Below are positions 11,100 to 26,726 of a stretch of 64,000 bases of DNA, piece after piece. Position 1 is the stretch's first letter. The number at the start of each line of letters is the position of its first letter. Both the position numbers and the translations under genes were made by a program. Below the pieces are notes generated by a model that had not been told where the DNA came from, did not search any database, and was given only the letters and a program-made list of their open reading frames with translations. Source of the stretch: Micropterix aruncella (taxonomy: Eukaryota > Arthropoda > Insecta > Lepidoptera > Micropterigidae). The stretch is taken from the NCBI GenBank assembly GCA_944548615.1, contig OX155961.1, forward strand, positions 12,028,239 through 12,092,238, given 5' to 3'.

Positions 11100-12640
11100 T
11101 GAACCGTAACCAGCAACCATAACAGCCTGACTGTGATTATGCACATATGAAGAGAACTATCGATACCGTGTCGCCGTGAATGTCGTGACTGTCGCCGCAA
11201 TTTCCTACGATACTAGCACGGTTTACTCTATCGAAGCCTTCGAAAAATCCGTGTATATAGCATCGTTTGAACGCAGGTATTCATGCTAATAGTTATTGAT
11301 TGGCAAAGAGAAAACATTTATTGATAGGCGCCTCCCACATATCTTAACACAAATCCTGGATCCGACGCTACACGAAGCTACGAATAATCGCAGATTTCTT
11401 GAAGACAAACAGGATTATAACAGTTTTACATAAACGCAAATCGAGCAGTTAGGAATTATTATATATTAACCATATTTGAATAGGATCAACTTCGAAGACG
11501 TCCACCAGCTTTTATGTCGACGAACACAAAGTGACGCGTAGAACAAGTGACGTTGACAACAACAAAAATATATGCACTGTGTTTTCTACAAAATAAGCAA
11601 ACGCTGAAAATCGCTATAACTTTGCTCACTATAAATTCACATGTAGGTTTTTAGCTTAAAGTACTAGAAAGAGACAAATTTAGCAGGTAGAGGTAACAAT
11701 ATAGAAGGTAGAGATAACAACAATAGAAGATAACAATATGTGCGTGGGCTCTTTATATAACGATCACATCCCATCTGTAATAATGGCCAACAAAGACACG
11801 ATTTCATGAAAACGCTACGCCATGCTTGATAATGTAGGAATCGTAATGGTGTAAGACCATTGGAGGCAGGTTAAATGTAGTAGCAGAAGTTGCGTTTCTA
11901 GCAGTGGTATGCGTACGGCATGTCTGAAGCGTCAGACTGTCAAAAAGCCAAAAGCCGTCAATAGTCTTGCCAGAATGTAGCCGTGTCCTTATCGATTATA
12001 TGAGGCGTCATTATTGAGCACTATGTAAATATGTAGCGTCTGGACTATCCGTTGAATCTAGACGTATAAGGAGCCACATACGATGATACAACAGTCTTTT
12101 CTGGACTACTGATGTCGCTTCAGACGTTTCGCCCTGCAGTGGCATCATAAGCACTGGCGTTTCCATATTACAATGACGTTATTGTTATAACATTACGTGT
12201 AATGGCTTTGCGTCTATTTGTAATTTGACGACACCTGGTTTTCTTTACGAATGCAACACAATTAATCTCACAATTTTCGTTTCACCATCACGGCTGGTAT
12301 ACTCGTACATTGCGCTACACCGGGTGGGCGGAAGGGGGGGGGGGGGGGGAGGGGGGAGAGGAGGAAGAGTGGGAGTATTTTATAAAAAGTATTTTATTAA
12401 AAAAAAACACTTTTTTTTAATCAATCCGAAATGGATTAACAATATAACAATACAGTTGAAAATATTCAGGGATAATTTAAAAAATGTACAGTGTCTTCTC
12501 CCGTTATCTTATTCTATACGCACACTTTGCGTCGCATATACAAAGTGGGCCAGAAATTCCTTTCCGATTTAAAAAAATGGTATTTTTTTATTGGAGAATA
12601 ATATTTTTGATTGAGATATTAAGCTTGGAAGATTACAACT
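11100..12640. other. no gene seen; poly-G run
   Basis: No coding region is supported. A G-rich run interrupted by A sits at about 12335-12362. The open frame around it encodes only poly-glycine-like low complexity and is rejected as a gene. Confidence 0.45.
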
Positions 12641-13127
12641 ATGGAACATAACTTAATTGCAGAGCGATCGAAAATAATCTTATTATTTTTGGAAAACGGC
12701 CGGTCAGAATTTGTCACTCAACGTGCATACCGGAAGTTTTGCAGGTGCTATCGTTACGATCACTGAAGATCGCTACAGAACAAAGCTTCAGGACTTTTGC
12801 CACTCGTCCGAGCATAGAATGGGATGATATGGTTTTAGCAAGATGGTGCTACGGCCTACACCGCTCATGAGACAATGAACTTGTCACGGGAACAATTTCA
12901 AAATTGTCTCAACTCAAAAAACGGCGACTTGAGATGGCCGCCGCGATATCCAGACTTTTTTCATGTAGGACTACCTGAAGGAGAAGGTCTACATCAACAA
13001 ACCACGGACGGGAGATAAAAAACTTCGAGCAGAAATCGTGCAAATTACAACGGCCACACTTCAAAGAGTGATAGAAAATGCCATAAAAAAACCCACTCGT
13101 GAATCAATTTTAACGGTGGACACTTAA
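12641..13127 (+). pseudogene. mariner/Tc1-superfamily transposase, decayed
   Basis: Remnant of a DNA transposase that would cut and paste its element at TA sites. The N-terminal helix-turn-helix part begins at ATG 12641 (MEHNLIAERSKIILLF) and stops after about 42 codons. After a large internal deletion, the catalytic part reappears from about 12835: F-stop-QDGATAYTAHETMN (the stop replaces the usual Q of FQQDGA, which carries the second catalytic D), then GDLRWPPRYPDF with the third acidic residue. A frameshift follows, then DYLKEKVYINKPRT and TLQRVIENAIK to a TAA at 13125-13127. Order and motifs fit the insect family whose proteins carry WPPRSPDL followed by DYFLWGYLK. One internal stop, a deletion and a frameshift make it inactive. 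Terminal repeats were not found. Confidence 0.8.
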
Positions 13128-14450
13128 CCCGTCGGCCGCCGACAATACCTATAGGCATTTTGCGTCTTTTGACAGATCCGCGCGTAACCGTTTCTGCCGG
13201 CCATCATATATGTATATTATATAAATTGATTACTAGGTAACAAGAGGGCATTATTCAAAAAAGCGATATTGTTAGTATTTATTCACAAAAAGCTGCGACT
13301 TAGGGTTTTGCGCGCGAACGCTGCTTCCGAGCGGTTAGCTGATATTATTTTCCACACCTATTATAAAAAAATACATGAATTAAACTTTAATTTGCAATTT
13401 ATTGTTGTTTCGCGGCCCACCAACCAACAAGGAAGGAAAGTATTGTGAACGCGCTAATTTTCTTTTCGAGATAAAGACGGAAATATCCATTTTGAGACCC
13501 CCTGAGACGATTAAGACCATTTCTAGATAGAAGTCTGTCTGTGGGCCTGCCTATTTCTCTGTCTGTCTATGTGTGTATGTATTCCTCTAAGATAGCGCCC
13601 ACACGCTTAATCCAATTGAGCTAAATTTGGCATGTAAGCATCATTTGGTCATGGAAGAGTTGGAGAGATTGTAGTTGAAATCGGTCGACCAGGGGGCGCA
13701 CTAGTCATATTTAAATATCGAAATATTGGACTTAGAAACTTGAATTCTGGTACACATATGCCTTGTTGAGCAGAAATCACATTGTAAAACTTTGGTAGGA
13801 ATATCTCATATTAACGCCATCTGTTGGAGCTTGGTCGAAACTCGCACCGGGTTTGTCCGCCGGCCGAGAAAGGGCATTTATCTATTTTATTATTAAATTA
13901 ATATTCAGATGAAATCAGTTTCAAGTTAACAAACAAAACCGATTTCAAGTTATTACTGCTGTAAAATGGAAAGGGATTTGGGCCATCCCGTACATGCCGG
14001 GCGCAATCCTCTCGGCAATACTCGGCATTTATCGGCATTACCTTGCCATAGCCTCGCCGACCGACAAGGCAGTGGAAGGCTGGAAGCCTTAGCTGGAAGC
14101 TTAATAGAGTAATTTGTATGGCCGACGCACAACTCCATTTCGCAGCTGTCCTCTTATTGGATTATGCACCGGCGCCCACAATAATTATCATTGCATATTT
14201 GGGGGACTGGGACTGGCACTGGCCGAATTATTCGAACGGTGGCGACTCTTTAAAAACACAGATTATTTTATAAATAAGGTTTGGTTATCCCTGCTATTAT
14301 TCTATATGTTTATTAATCCGATTGCATCTGTATTCATTTGTAATGATATGAAAAAATATTTCATCGTACACTGTGTCCGCATGCTGAACGTCAATCGTTG
14401 TTTAAAATATTTTCAATTTCCCTTCCACAATTTTCTCCATGATTCCAGTG
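13128..14450. other. no gene seen; dispersed repeat motif
   Basis: Around 13540-13720 a run of TCTGTCTGT-type sequence is followed by CCAATTGAGCTAAATTTGGCATGTAAGC and ATCGGTCGACCAGGGGGCGC. This layout is of a kind common in dispersed insect repeats. No coding region is supported. Confidence 0.4.
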
Positions 14451-14456
14451 CATTTT

Positions 14457-14527
14457 GCAAGATTTCAGTGCACGATTTCACAGTGCAAGATTTCCCAGCG
14501 CAAGATTTGACAGTGCAAGATTTCATT
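14457..14527. repeat. 15-bp tandem repeat
   Basis: About four and a half copies of GATTTCACAGTGCAA with small changes. The frame open across them (14114-14740) would encode a repeated VQDF motif, but it has no other protein-like features. Confidence 0.8.
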
Positions 14528-14581
14528 GCGATTTTGAATCAAACTTTTCATTACCGTATGTATCACTATTCGTTGATTGTG

Positions 14582-14653
14582 TATCCCTGGCTGATTAGGT
14601 GTTTTTGTGAGATTCCTTATCCCTGGCTGCTTAAGTGTTTTTGTGAGATTCTT
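14582..14653. repeat. 36-bp tandem duplication
   Basis: TATCCCTGGCTG, then TTAGGTGTTTTTGTGAGATTC occurs twice in direct succession (14582-14617 and 14618-14653) with four differences. Confidence 0.85.
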
Positions 14654-14740
14654 TGGTTGCCATCATTTACTTTTGGTTGCCAGTTTGTGGTAATTATTTA
14701 TAGAGAACCCACCGCTGCTGTACTGATATCCATTGCATAA

Positions 14741-15519
14741 CGATCTGCATTGTATAAATTCTGCTGTTTTAATCAAGTCGGTACATTTCTTGCAATTTGG
14801 GGCCATATTTATGATATCACGGATGATAACAGAGAGGTGACAAACCTGTCAAAATACATAATAGTGCTTATTTTATTTGTTCTGATCTCATCACCTGTAT
14901 GCCGATGATCTCCAAGTTTAAGTCTATTGATTGATAATCTGTTCTTGGCTATTTCGACTATGAAAATCAATCAAGATGAAATATCAGACTGAGAGCAATA
15001 ATGGTATTTCAATAAAACAATGACAGTCGCTAACTTCTGTCATTTTGGCTGGTGCCTTTTTTTATGTCGCTTTGATGCCTATTGGCGACATCTTCTGGCG
15101 GGCATATCTCTAACATAACCACAGTATACCAGACAGTAGCTTGTCTTAAAACTGAAATCAAAGGGAATACGTCGCGAGTCGTAAGGGCTCGGATATGGTC
15201 GCCAGATGTTTCGCTACTCGCCCTACGCAAATATAGGAACTCTTCAAAAGGTCGGCAGCCTTTACCTGCCGGTAATGCGTACCATTCGCGTTCGTCGTGA
15301 CGAACCCCTCTGCCCACATGCCTCTCACCCTCTTTCTGCATTTCCTTGTAGCTCTAGAGTAAAGCTACTGGGTGGTATACTGTGACATAACGCAGTCATC
15401 AATCGATTGGCAAACTTGTTTCGATTTCGTATTGATGCCATTATCACCAATCAATGGCGATTGATAGGATGGCTAGCCTAAGTGATATTATAATTTGGGT
15501 TTTAATCTTTTGAATCCTT
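14741..15519. other. no gene seen
   Basis: Overlapping short open frames at 15030-15341 occur on both strands and show no recognisable domain. I see no repeat shared with the rest of the window. Confidence 0.4.
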
Positions 15520-15895
15520 TTAAACTATTAAAATTAATAGTTAAAAAAAAAAACACTAAAAACACGCTTTTATAAATGCATGTAAAAACCAAATAATGCC
15601 TATCTTCCGGCTTCATCATCAGACCTTGAAACCTAATCGTGGTCAAAGTTCATTCCAAGACTTTTCTAACAAATCCAAACACAGCTATGATACGATGTTC
15701 CATCATGAAGTTCCAGTTCATATCTTCCGACTCCACAATCAGATCAGTTCGACAGTACCATATTATTGTATTGTCATCAGAACTACATACAGCTGCCAAT
15801 TTTCATGACGCTACGATCCTTGGAAGATGGTTAAATTAGTTACCTTAGATTCCATTACATAGTTACATACAGGTCGACCTAATAAAAGCGTGTTA
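15520..15895 (+). repeat. dispersed repeat, first member of an inverted pair
   Basis: This block is the reverse complement of 56510-56840. Shared landmarks are AACACTAAAAACACGCTTTT, ATCTTCCGGCTTCATCATCAGA, CAAAGTTCATTCCAAGACTTTTC, ATACAGCTGCCAATTTTCATGA, and TACAGGTCGACCTAATAAAAGCG. The TTCCGGCTTCATCATCAGAC core links it to the minisatellites at 45.4 and 62.9 kb. Confidence 0.85.
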
Positions 15896-18399
15896 AAAAG
15901 GTATTTTTTAAACATTTTATTTTTGTTAATGTTATTTCTCTGACTCTTCTATAACATGGACAAAATATAATTTATACGTTATTCTTATTCGATAATTTAT
16001 AAAATGATTTTGAAATTCTGTGACACATAATGTCCCATGTTCCTTCAAAGGTTAATTCTCCGAAACTTTGTACTTGATCGGTACTATCTGGGACCTTTCA
16101 TAAAAAAATGGTAACTTCCAATGAACTGAGATATATCCTGAACCGTAACTGATACATTTACTTCCACTTGATGGATTTAGAACCCATTTATTATATTGAC
16201 TTATTCGTTAAAATTATATTGGCACACTTGAGTTTTCACACATGGGATCTTAACCAAATACAGCGATCGGTACAACTAGTTAACAATGCATAGATGAGGT
16301 AAGTTGCAAAATATTTGCTAGTTAGTAGTCGCTATACTCTTGCTTTTTTTTGACTGGGCAGATGTAGCTTATCTCGAGCTATCAGAAGATGCAATGCCCA
16401 AGGTTCATGGCTTATTATTTTCTAGTTTAGAAATTATTTAATATTCGTCATTCACCGTGATACGATAATGCGATATAAGCAATTAACCGTACACGGCGAA
16501 TTAGACAAACGACCCTCTCTATTGTTTTAAAATAATACGGAAACGGAACGGAAGCGGAAGCGGATCCAAGCGGAACGGTCGTCGAGACGGGGGCTCCGCG
16601 TCTCAGGCCGCGGGCCCCGGCCATTATTCTACCATCTCACCAGTTAAAGTGGTTGCCAATACGGCAAAGGTGATATGTTCATATACGCGCTCTTCTCTAC
16701 TGTTTTTCCTAATCAACAGCATTTTCGAAATTTTCTTTGATTCATTAAATTTCTACGGTGTCATACTTCGGTAAGCCTTTGAGTAGTATGCTTAAGAATT
16801 TCAATAAATTGTTATTGAAATTCTTAACCACACTACTGATTTCTACTCATGTTGTTTGATTGTACATAGCCGTTGTTTTCGATTCGTTTGGAATATATTT
16901 GGTTGTCGAACCATAGTCGACAGTGATTTTGTTAGGTTTTTCTTTACTCCGTGACTATTAGTGCTAGATTTCAGTCTTGCAGAAAAACATTTTTAAATTA
17001 TACACCATTCAGCATTAAAGAAACATCTAATCGCCTGTAGATCTGCGTTCGGAACAGAGATAATGGGAGCTAAAGAGGCTTTCCGATTATTAAGACTTTC
17101 CAGCCTTTGTAAAGACTTCCACTTTCACCAGAAGTATATCTTGACGATGCTTCATCATTTTACAGTGACTACGATCGCCACTGCTGGCAACGCAGGAGAT
17201 GTATCGGAAATGATGTCCCTGCCAACATAATTTACGCAATCCTCGAAGACAAAACTCAATTATTTACCATATTAACAGCAGGCTTGTATGGGTAGCCTCC
17301 CATTCAAATTCGATTAAGCATTTCATTAACTGATATCCCTTTTCCTATTTCGAGCGCCACTTAAGTGTATCCCTGCTGTCTGTTTGGCCTACCTGCTATT
17401 CGACATATCAGAAAACTTTAGAAAATTAACATGTTTCCCTTCTCACCAGGATATGTCTATTACAGATTTCACTACATTTTCCATATAAAATAATCCGGTA
17501 AATCATGAGAGATTGGAGAAAGTGACGTATTGAAACCATGATAATCTTGTATATAAAAATATTATTATGTCACCAGTATTAATGTATGCCAGACAGCACT
17601 TAACAGAAACTGCAACTAATGCAGATTTTATTCACCGCGGTAGCTCCCTTTTATTCGTACTCCGAATAAGACTGGCAAAAGTACAGAAAATATACTTAAA
17701 CTATTAAAATCCTTAATACCACTACTACCGAGCAGATGGAGGACGGAAAATTAAAAAAAAAGTATTAAGGGGGTTACTGACTTAGGGAGGTACAATTTTC
17801 TCGGCAACGACTTGACCAATTTTATTATTTTTTGTATACTTATTATTTTAGTAAAACTAAGGCTAATTTATAGAGGAATTTTAAAAACATAAAAAACTAT
17901 TTTTTAATCAACTTTTAAAAAATCAAGTTTTTTCATGTTTAAAAAAAACTGTAATCAACTATTTGAAATACCCTTTGTAAATTTGTTAGATAGCACTGCT
18001 ACATATCGACAAAACAATATGTTTATATCTGTTATCATGTTTAAGAAAATGTTACCGAAATGGAAAAAAATAAAACTTTTCAGTAGAACAAAAACTAAAA
18101 GAGTGTAATGTGTAAAAATATGCTAAATATTTTAAATAAATAATAATAATAGGTATATATTACTTTATTTGTTCAGTCTTTTCTGATGTGTGAGGAGGGG
18201 AGCATTGAGTGTAAGCATTGCCTTCTCTATCTCAAGCCATGCTACTGAGAGATTTGGCAACGACGCGGTGAACCGGTTGATGTACGGCCTACCACCGTAA
18301 GCACCTTATCGCAGTATTATGACAGTTCGAAACTGTTCGCGACTGTGTCGACGCTTGGGGTTTTGTGACAGTTTTTGTGGTTTTAATGTATAGTTTTGA
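15896..18399. other. no gene seen; GC patch and a diverged repeat
   Basis: A CpG-rich patch lies at about 16545-16625 (GGAAGCGGAAGCGG, then CGCGTCTCAGGCCGCGGGCC). The block at 17575-17780 is related to 18945-19140: both have CAGAAACTG, then CCGCGGTAGCTC, CTTTTAT and GGAGGA, then AAAATTAAAAAAAAA. No open frame with protein-like content was found. Confidence 0.4.
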
Positions 18400-18727
18400 A
18401 TGTGTTTAATGTATAATACTCATCTTCCTATCTGCAACAACTATTTAAGGTAAATATACATCTTTTTATCGACAAATTTGCGTTAATATGTTGTTTTACA
18501 TAGAAACATAACCTCAAATTGTCGTGTTCTCCGCAAAACATTCGTTATTATCGCTAATTTTACAGATTTCATTAACAGTTTTAGTTCATATCTATTAAAT
18601 ATTAATGGCGTAATCATTTTTTAAAAGTATCCTTTACCTAATTAGTGCTATTATTAGCACAATCATATATGTCGACATCATGTTATATTTTAGAGTGTTG
18701 TTTATTTTGAATGCAAATAAATTACAG

Positions 18728-18811
18728 ATTCCCAGATGCGTTTGTCTGAGTGAAATTAAGAGAGAGAGAGTCCGCCTCATTTTCTGATACTATCTACGAT
18801 AACGGCTTCAG
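18728..18811 (+). other. exon-like module (putative 5' exon)
   Basis: The 84-bp stretch is bounded by ATTACAG upstream and CAG|GTAAAT downstream, matching acceptor and donor signals. A donor-like AAG|GTAAAT also occurs at 18449/18450. It starts ATTCC like the modules at 20394 and 20527 and ends in a similar TAACGGCTTCAG. If spliced, these modules would form noncoding leader exons for the THAP transposase gene at 21041. No transcript evidence is available. Confidence 0.3.
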
Positions 18812-19255
18812 GTAAATATTTCATTGATCTTCTACAACAAGCTTTTATTTGTGATGCATGCAACAAAATAGCTTTTTTTTAACCTGCCTGGCCACAGCCA
18901 ACCAGGCCTCGTTTAAGAATATCACATCAATATGCATATGCAGCAGAAACTGTCATTAATTCAGATATTCACTTGCATCATACCCGCGGTAGCTCGCTTT
19001 TATGCGTACCCTAAATACAAAAGTACAGAAAAGCTACTTGTATCTTAGCATTAAATTTTATAATCTACTCCTTACAAAATTTAAACAGCTGGAGGACATA
19101 AAATTAAAAAAAAATCATTAAGGAGATGCTGATAGGCCACCCTTTCTATAATCTGGCCGAATTTGAGGATCATGATTTTTCAAATATTGTGCCCATTTAA
19201 ATTACTTAAAATAGTAGAGCCTTATTGTCTGATTATTTTATATGGTCTTATATAT

Positions 19256-19902
19256 TAGGAGCTAACGGGCCCATGATGAGTTGGCCACGATGACCCATGT
19301 GTTCAGGGTCGGTCACACTCACGGGTCAACAACCATCCGACGGCCTCCACGCACGGGTTGCGAACCTGGGTAGGACACTGGGTCAACCAGTCTCCCCTGG
19401 GAATCAAACCTCTGGCGCTCCTGGACGGTCTGCGCACCGTGCGGCGCAAGCCAATCGATTGTGCTCTCCGACTAACAGTCGGGGGAGGGAGTCTGGGAAC
19501 TGTATTGTTTCCTATAGAGCGGGGGTGGTTGCGTACCTTACGGCGACTCGATCCCGGTTCAGAGCCGGGCAAAGGACGCCTTGGTCCGCGATAGATTCGG
19601 TGTACTCTGTTTCACCGCTTCGTAAGGGAGAGGACTGCGCAAGCGACCTCGAACTCGGAACCAATCGAGAGACTGGAGAAATCTGGTCACAATTGGAAGT
19701 GAGGGTGTGAGTATCTCGAGCCCGCCGGGTTTATTCCTGGCTAACTCGCGGTAAGGCGTTGGACTCTCACGGGTTGTGGCGTAGCTAGACGTCGGATTGT
19801 TATTGTCCAAAGTCTTCTACGCTCACTGCACGGTCGATAGAACGATGAATCGTTAAAACGTCCTGCGGTGACGGGCTCGCCCGTTGTAGTCGACACCTCA
19901 AG
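19256..19902 (+). mobile_element. family G retroposon, full-length with target duplication
   Basis: A 647-bp sense-orientation copy flanked by the 14-bp direct repeat ATGGTCTTATATAT (19242-19255 and 19903-19916). It begins TAGGAGCTAACGGGCCC and ends near GTAGTCGACACCTCAAG. There is no poly(A) tail. GGGTCAACAACC at about 19325 resembles an RNA polymerase III B box, but no convincing tRNA-like A box precedes it. No convincing protein is encoded. It lies between the exon-like modules upstream of the P-element-like gene. Confidence 0.88.
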
Positions 19903-20393
19903 ATGGTCTTATATATGTACTTTTAGTTTAAAATTCATAACGTAGATTTCATTTTATTATTTAACATTTTACTGACAATTTGAATATTACGATGAATAAT
20001 TTTACTACGTATCTTTTCAAATTACTAACTACTTCAAATATTAGGCTTTTATTTTGATTATTTATATTTATAGTTTGACAATCTAGTAGTTAATTCTTGA
20101 CTACCTATGTATGTTCAGTAAAGAGTAGTAACGAGACTTACTAGCTTGCACAATTATTTTGACACGTCCAAGAGCGGTCTTTAGCCGTCAATTGGACACG
20201 ACGAAAATGTAATGTAATGTAATATCGACGTTCTATCAGTCGAGAACCATAAGACTGATTGTTCAGATCAAAAGACATTATCAGACCCATTAAATGTATA
20301 ATAGTTTTTGAGCACTCTAAACACACCTATTGCCTTGTTTTGCCTACCTCATTATGTACCTCATCTTTAATTTTAACTTCAAATATATTACAG

Positions 20394-20606
20394 ATTCCAG
20401 GGGGAGTCCTTAGTGCAATCCAGAGACAGAGCGCCGTTGGATCTGGATAAAATATAATCAACCGATTAGTTTGCCTCGTATACTTCATTATATATTTGCT
20501 TTTATTAATTTTGATTTAAATTTCAGATTCCGAGAGTCATTGGTGCATTCCAGGGACAGTGTGCCGTTGGATCTGGATAAAATACGATTTACATTAACCG
20601 CTCAAG
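20394..20606 (+). repeat. duplicated exon-like module, 133-bp period
   Basis: Two related blocks begin at 20394 and 20527, each after a pyrimidine-rich tract and CAG. Both contain GTGC(A), ATTCCAG, GACAG, GCCGTTGGATCTGGATAAAATA. The second is bounded by AAG|GTAATT (20606/20607), so it could be an 80-bp exon; the first lacks a clear donor. Confidence 0.5.
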
Positions 20607-21040
20607 GTAATTATTTGGTTATTCGTTTTTTATCTTTAATAATATTAAGTTCATGAAGGTAGAGCCCCACCGACATTGTTTTACGTTTATTTTGTTATCG
20701 TCGATGTGTGCCAATTGATAACCACACTACAAACTTGCTTGAGCATGCTTGCAGTGATTTGCAGATTAGCGCCTTTCTGCAAATCATTGTGCGTGGAGCG
20801 TTGAGTCTGCACGTGTATGCCTTGCTAAAGCGTTGAGTCTGTGTCTGTATGCAGCTTTTCCCGAGACGATAGGCAACGATGATGATCAAGCGAGCGATAC
20901 TCAATGACGATGATCATCATCGATGCTATTATCGACTGACTGGAAACAATTTTATTATGTAGTCAAACTTATCAAACGAATTCGAACCAGCTAGGGTGAA
21001 GGGTGTAATATCACCGCTAATACTAGCTTATATTTTTTAG

Positions 21041-22640
21041 ATGCCGAGGCGATGCTGTGTTCCTGAATGTAAATCAAATTATGACTCTACGTTGAAAACT
21101 GGAGAACTTCCCGTTTCAACATTTTCTTTCCCGAAGGAAGATAATCTTCGTAAGCGATGGACCAGAGCTATTCCACGCTCTAATTGGACGCCGAGCTCTG
21201 GTTCGTTTGTATGCAGTAACCATTTTAGTTCCGAAGAAGTTGTTCGTTCTCAAGAAATACACCACAGCGATGGAAGCGTGGAGGAAGAGCCACTTCGATG
21301 TCCCCTACTAATTGCAGGTTCAGTGCCTCATATATTCCCCAACTTACCGACGTATTTGAGCACTGAGATCAGTACATTACGTACTAATCCAGAAGAGAGA
21401 CGGGAAAAATGTGCGAAAAGATTTGATCAACAGACAGAAACTTTTTTGAATAGTGATTTAATTCAAGACTATGATGAACTTAAAGACGGACTCCTAAAAA
21501 CTAAGTTGGATGTGTGCCATGAGTGGAAGTGGAAAATTTTACAGAACTGTATGTACTTTTATACAGTTAATATAGACTTTATTGATTCTGTGCAGGATTA
21601 TCAAATGAATTCGGTGAAAGTATTGAATACTTTGTTAATCACTAGTGATCTTAACGTTAAGGTATTTTTATCAAAAGAGGAACTGTCTGAGCATGATTTG
21701 AAATGGATACTGCCAACAAATTTACAATTAAGTAGGTGGTCTCAGCTAGAAAATTTATTAATTCGATATAAGACAAATGAGTTCTCTGAAGATCATTCTT
21801 TGTTAAATTTCAAATTTTATTTGGAAAAGGCGCATGACAATATTGTATAAGCTACAAAACAGATTGACGAAAGTTATTGTGGTCCATTAGAAAAACAGCT
21901 CGATCTTATCAAAGACCAGCTTAAATTATTTCTAGCAAATAAGCGCCAATATTCTATCTCGACTAAACTATTTGCCTTCCAAATTTACTGTCAATCCGCA
22001 TCATGTTATGAGATCATTCGCAGATTTTTCTTTCTGCCTCATAAAAGATATTTGCAATATATATCTTCATCATTACACACAAGCCCTGAAAATGACACCA
22101 ATAACTGCAATTACTTGAGTCATTTAATTAAAAACTTGGATGAAAGAGAAAAAATTGTCAATCTTGTCATAGATGAAGTCTATGTAAACAGTAAGTTGGA
22201 ATATAAATCTAAGCAAATAGCCGGGTACTCGAAAAACAAACCAACCGAGCTTGCAAAAACTATTCAATGTTTTATGATTTCCTCTCCATTTGGACGTTTT
22301 AAAGAAGTTGTGAAATTGTTTCCATGCAGTGGAATGACTGGTCTACAACTTAAAGATTTAACATTAGAAGTAATAACATTTGTGCAGTCTATTGGGTATA
22401 ATTTTTTTTGTATTATTACTGATAATAACCGAGTTAACCAATTAATGTTTAGAAATTTATTGAATGAAAATTTTTGCTTTAAAAATCCCACTCATAGCGA
22501 TGACCTGGTGTACGGAATGTATGACACTGGATTAATTTAAAATCACCAGGAAAAGTATTTTCATTTTTATCTTTTGAAACTGGGGAAATTAAAATGGCAG
22601 CTTTTGGGGACATAGAAAAAATTTATAAAAATGAAGAATG
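21041..22640 (+). pseudogene. P-element-like transposase with THAP domain
   Basis: Transposase relic of the P-element/THAP9 group. Residues 1-70 form a THAP zinc finger that binds element ends: C5 or C6, C10, C58 and H61, with W40 and the SVPHIFP box at 94-100. A helical linker follows. After an in-frame stop (TAA 21848-21850) the same frame continues to 22540 with the RNase H-like catalytic fold: LVIDEVYVNSKLEYKSK (first D) and FCIITDNNRVNQLMF (second D). A stop at 22538 and a frameshift lead to [11 protein letters not shown], then the gene is cut by the (TA)n tract at 22647. The remaining C-terminal part is absent. TATTTTTTAG directly before the ATG is a good splice acceptor, and a leader intron is possible. 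Two stops, a frameshift and truncation argue against an intact transposase, though the THAP-containing 269-codon frame is intact. Confidence 0.85.
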
Positions 22641-22645
22641 TCATG

Positions 22646-25393
<2,748 letters not shown>

Positions 25394-25739
25394 CTATGTA
25401 TATGTATATATATATATATACACATAAACATATGTATCTTAATTTTATATCTTAATTTTATTTTTTTTCCATGGAACAAACAGCTCTCGTTATTGTTCAA
25501 TGTTATGGATTTAATGATAAAAATATTGTACATAGTTCCTAAGATCTGAATTTGCTTAAAAAAAATATATATTTGCATTACTAAAATTACAACAAAAGGA
25601 AATGTTAAATTATTAATTATTAGGCTAAGAGGATGTTTTTGTTATGTAATTAAGTGTTTTTTTTTAAAATAAATAAATGAGTAAATAAACAGACTTTATA
25701 TTGATAGAGATATGTATATACATACATACTTACAGATAG

Positions 25740-25981
<242 letters not shown>

Positions 25982-26346
25982 TATATATTTGTCATATATT
26001 TAATTAAAAAATAAAAAAACTATGTGTAAATTTTCTTATTTACTGCAAATAACGCCAGCCGGCATAGTGAAGACAATGCAGCCGGCGATGAAACGGTTCG
26101 CGCGTAGGTTCACGGCTTATGGAAAATGCGGCGTTGCCAAATCTATGTTCACGGCTTGAGATACAGGAGGCTATGGTGTAAGCAACAGACCCGTGAGCCG
26201 TCGCGCTCCGCGAGGCCTCCGCACTGCTATGTACGGCCAAAATGAACGTGCCCCTGGAGTCATAAATCATTAGGCCGGACCTCTCGCTCACACTCGCTGT
26301 CTTTCGATCGCACTATGGGGATGCGTGTTTTAAAAATAATAATAGC

Positions 26347-26423
26347 AGTATCGATGGATTATCGATGTATCGATGGAATATCGATGGACTATGATGGATC
26401 GATGGCTGGATCGATATAGATGC
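26347..26423. repeat. ATCGATGG-type minisatellite
   Basis: Six or so imperfect copies of ATCGATGGA with 2-8 base interruptions, in the 3' part of the Tc1/mariner element. Confidence 0.75.
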
Positions 26424-26726
26424 CAAGATATTATAGATTATGATGAAAATTTTCGATGGATTTATTTGTAATAAATGATTTAGTTAGTTTTAAACTCATT
26501 TATTAAGAAAAATTTTCGTAAATGCAAACTAACGTATACATACATGCAACAATAAAGTGAAATAAAAGTTTAAAGAATATTAAAAAAATATTTACATTAA
26601 CCTAAATCTTATCTAAATCTTATGTAACATGAAACTAAGTACTAAATATTACAAATTACATTTTAACAAAAAATACAATTATAGGTTGGTCAGGCTAAAC
26701 AAATATATATTAAAAAAAGCTATATT

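Noticed and set aside
12225..12572. Glycine-rich 115-codon frame
   Set aside because: The glycines come from a poly-G/GGA run; no other features.
14114..14740. A 208-codon open frame
   Set aside because: It runs over two tandem repeats and has no domain or start context; it looks like chance.
16200..16450. Possible LINE thumb remnant
   Set aside because: Only isolated words in different frames suggest it; not supportable.
19297..19710. A 137-codon frame conserved between family G copies (GRTLGQPVSPGNQ, then TSGAPGRSAHRAAQ)
   Set aside because: The frame is equally open on both strands, is lost in the older 10.3-kb copy, has low-complexity-like composition and no domain; conservation reflects recent copying.
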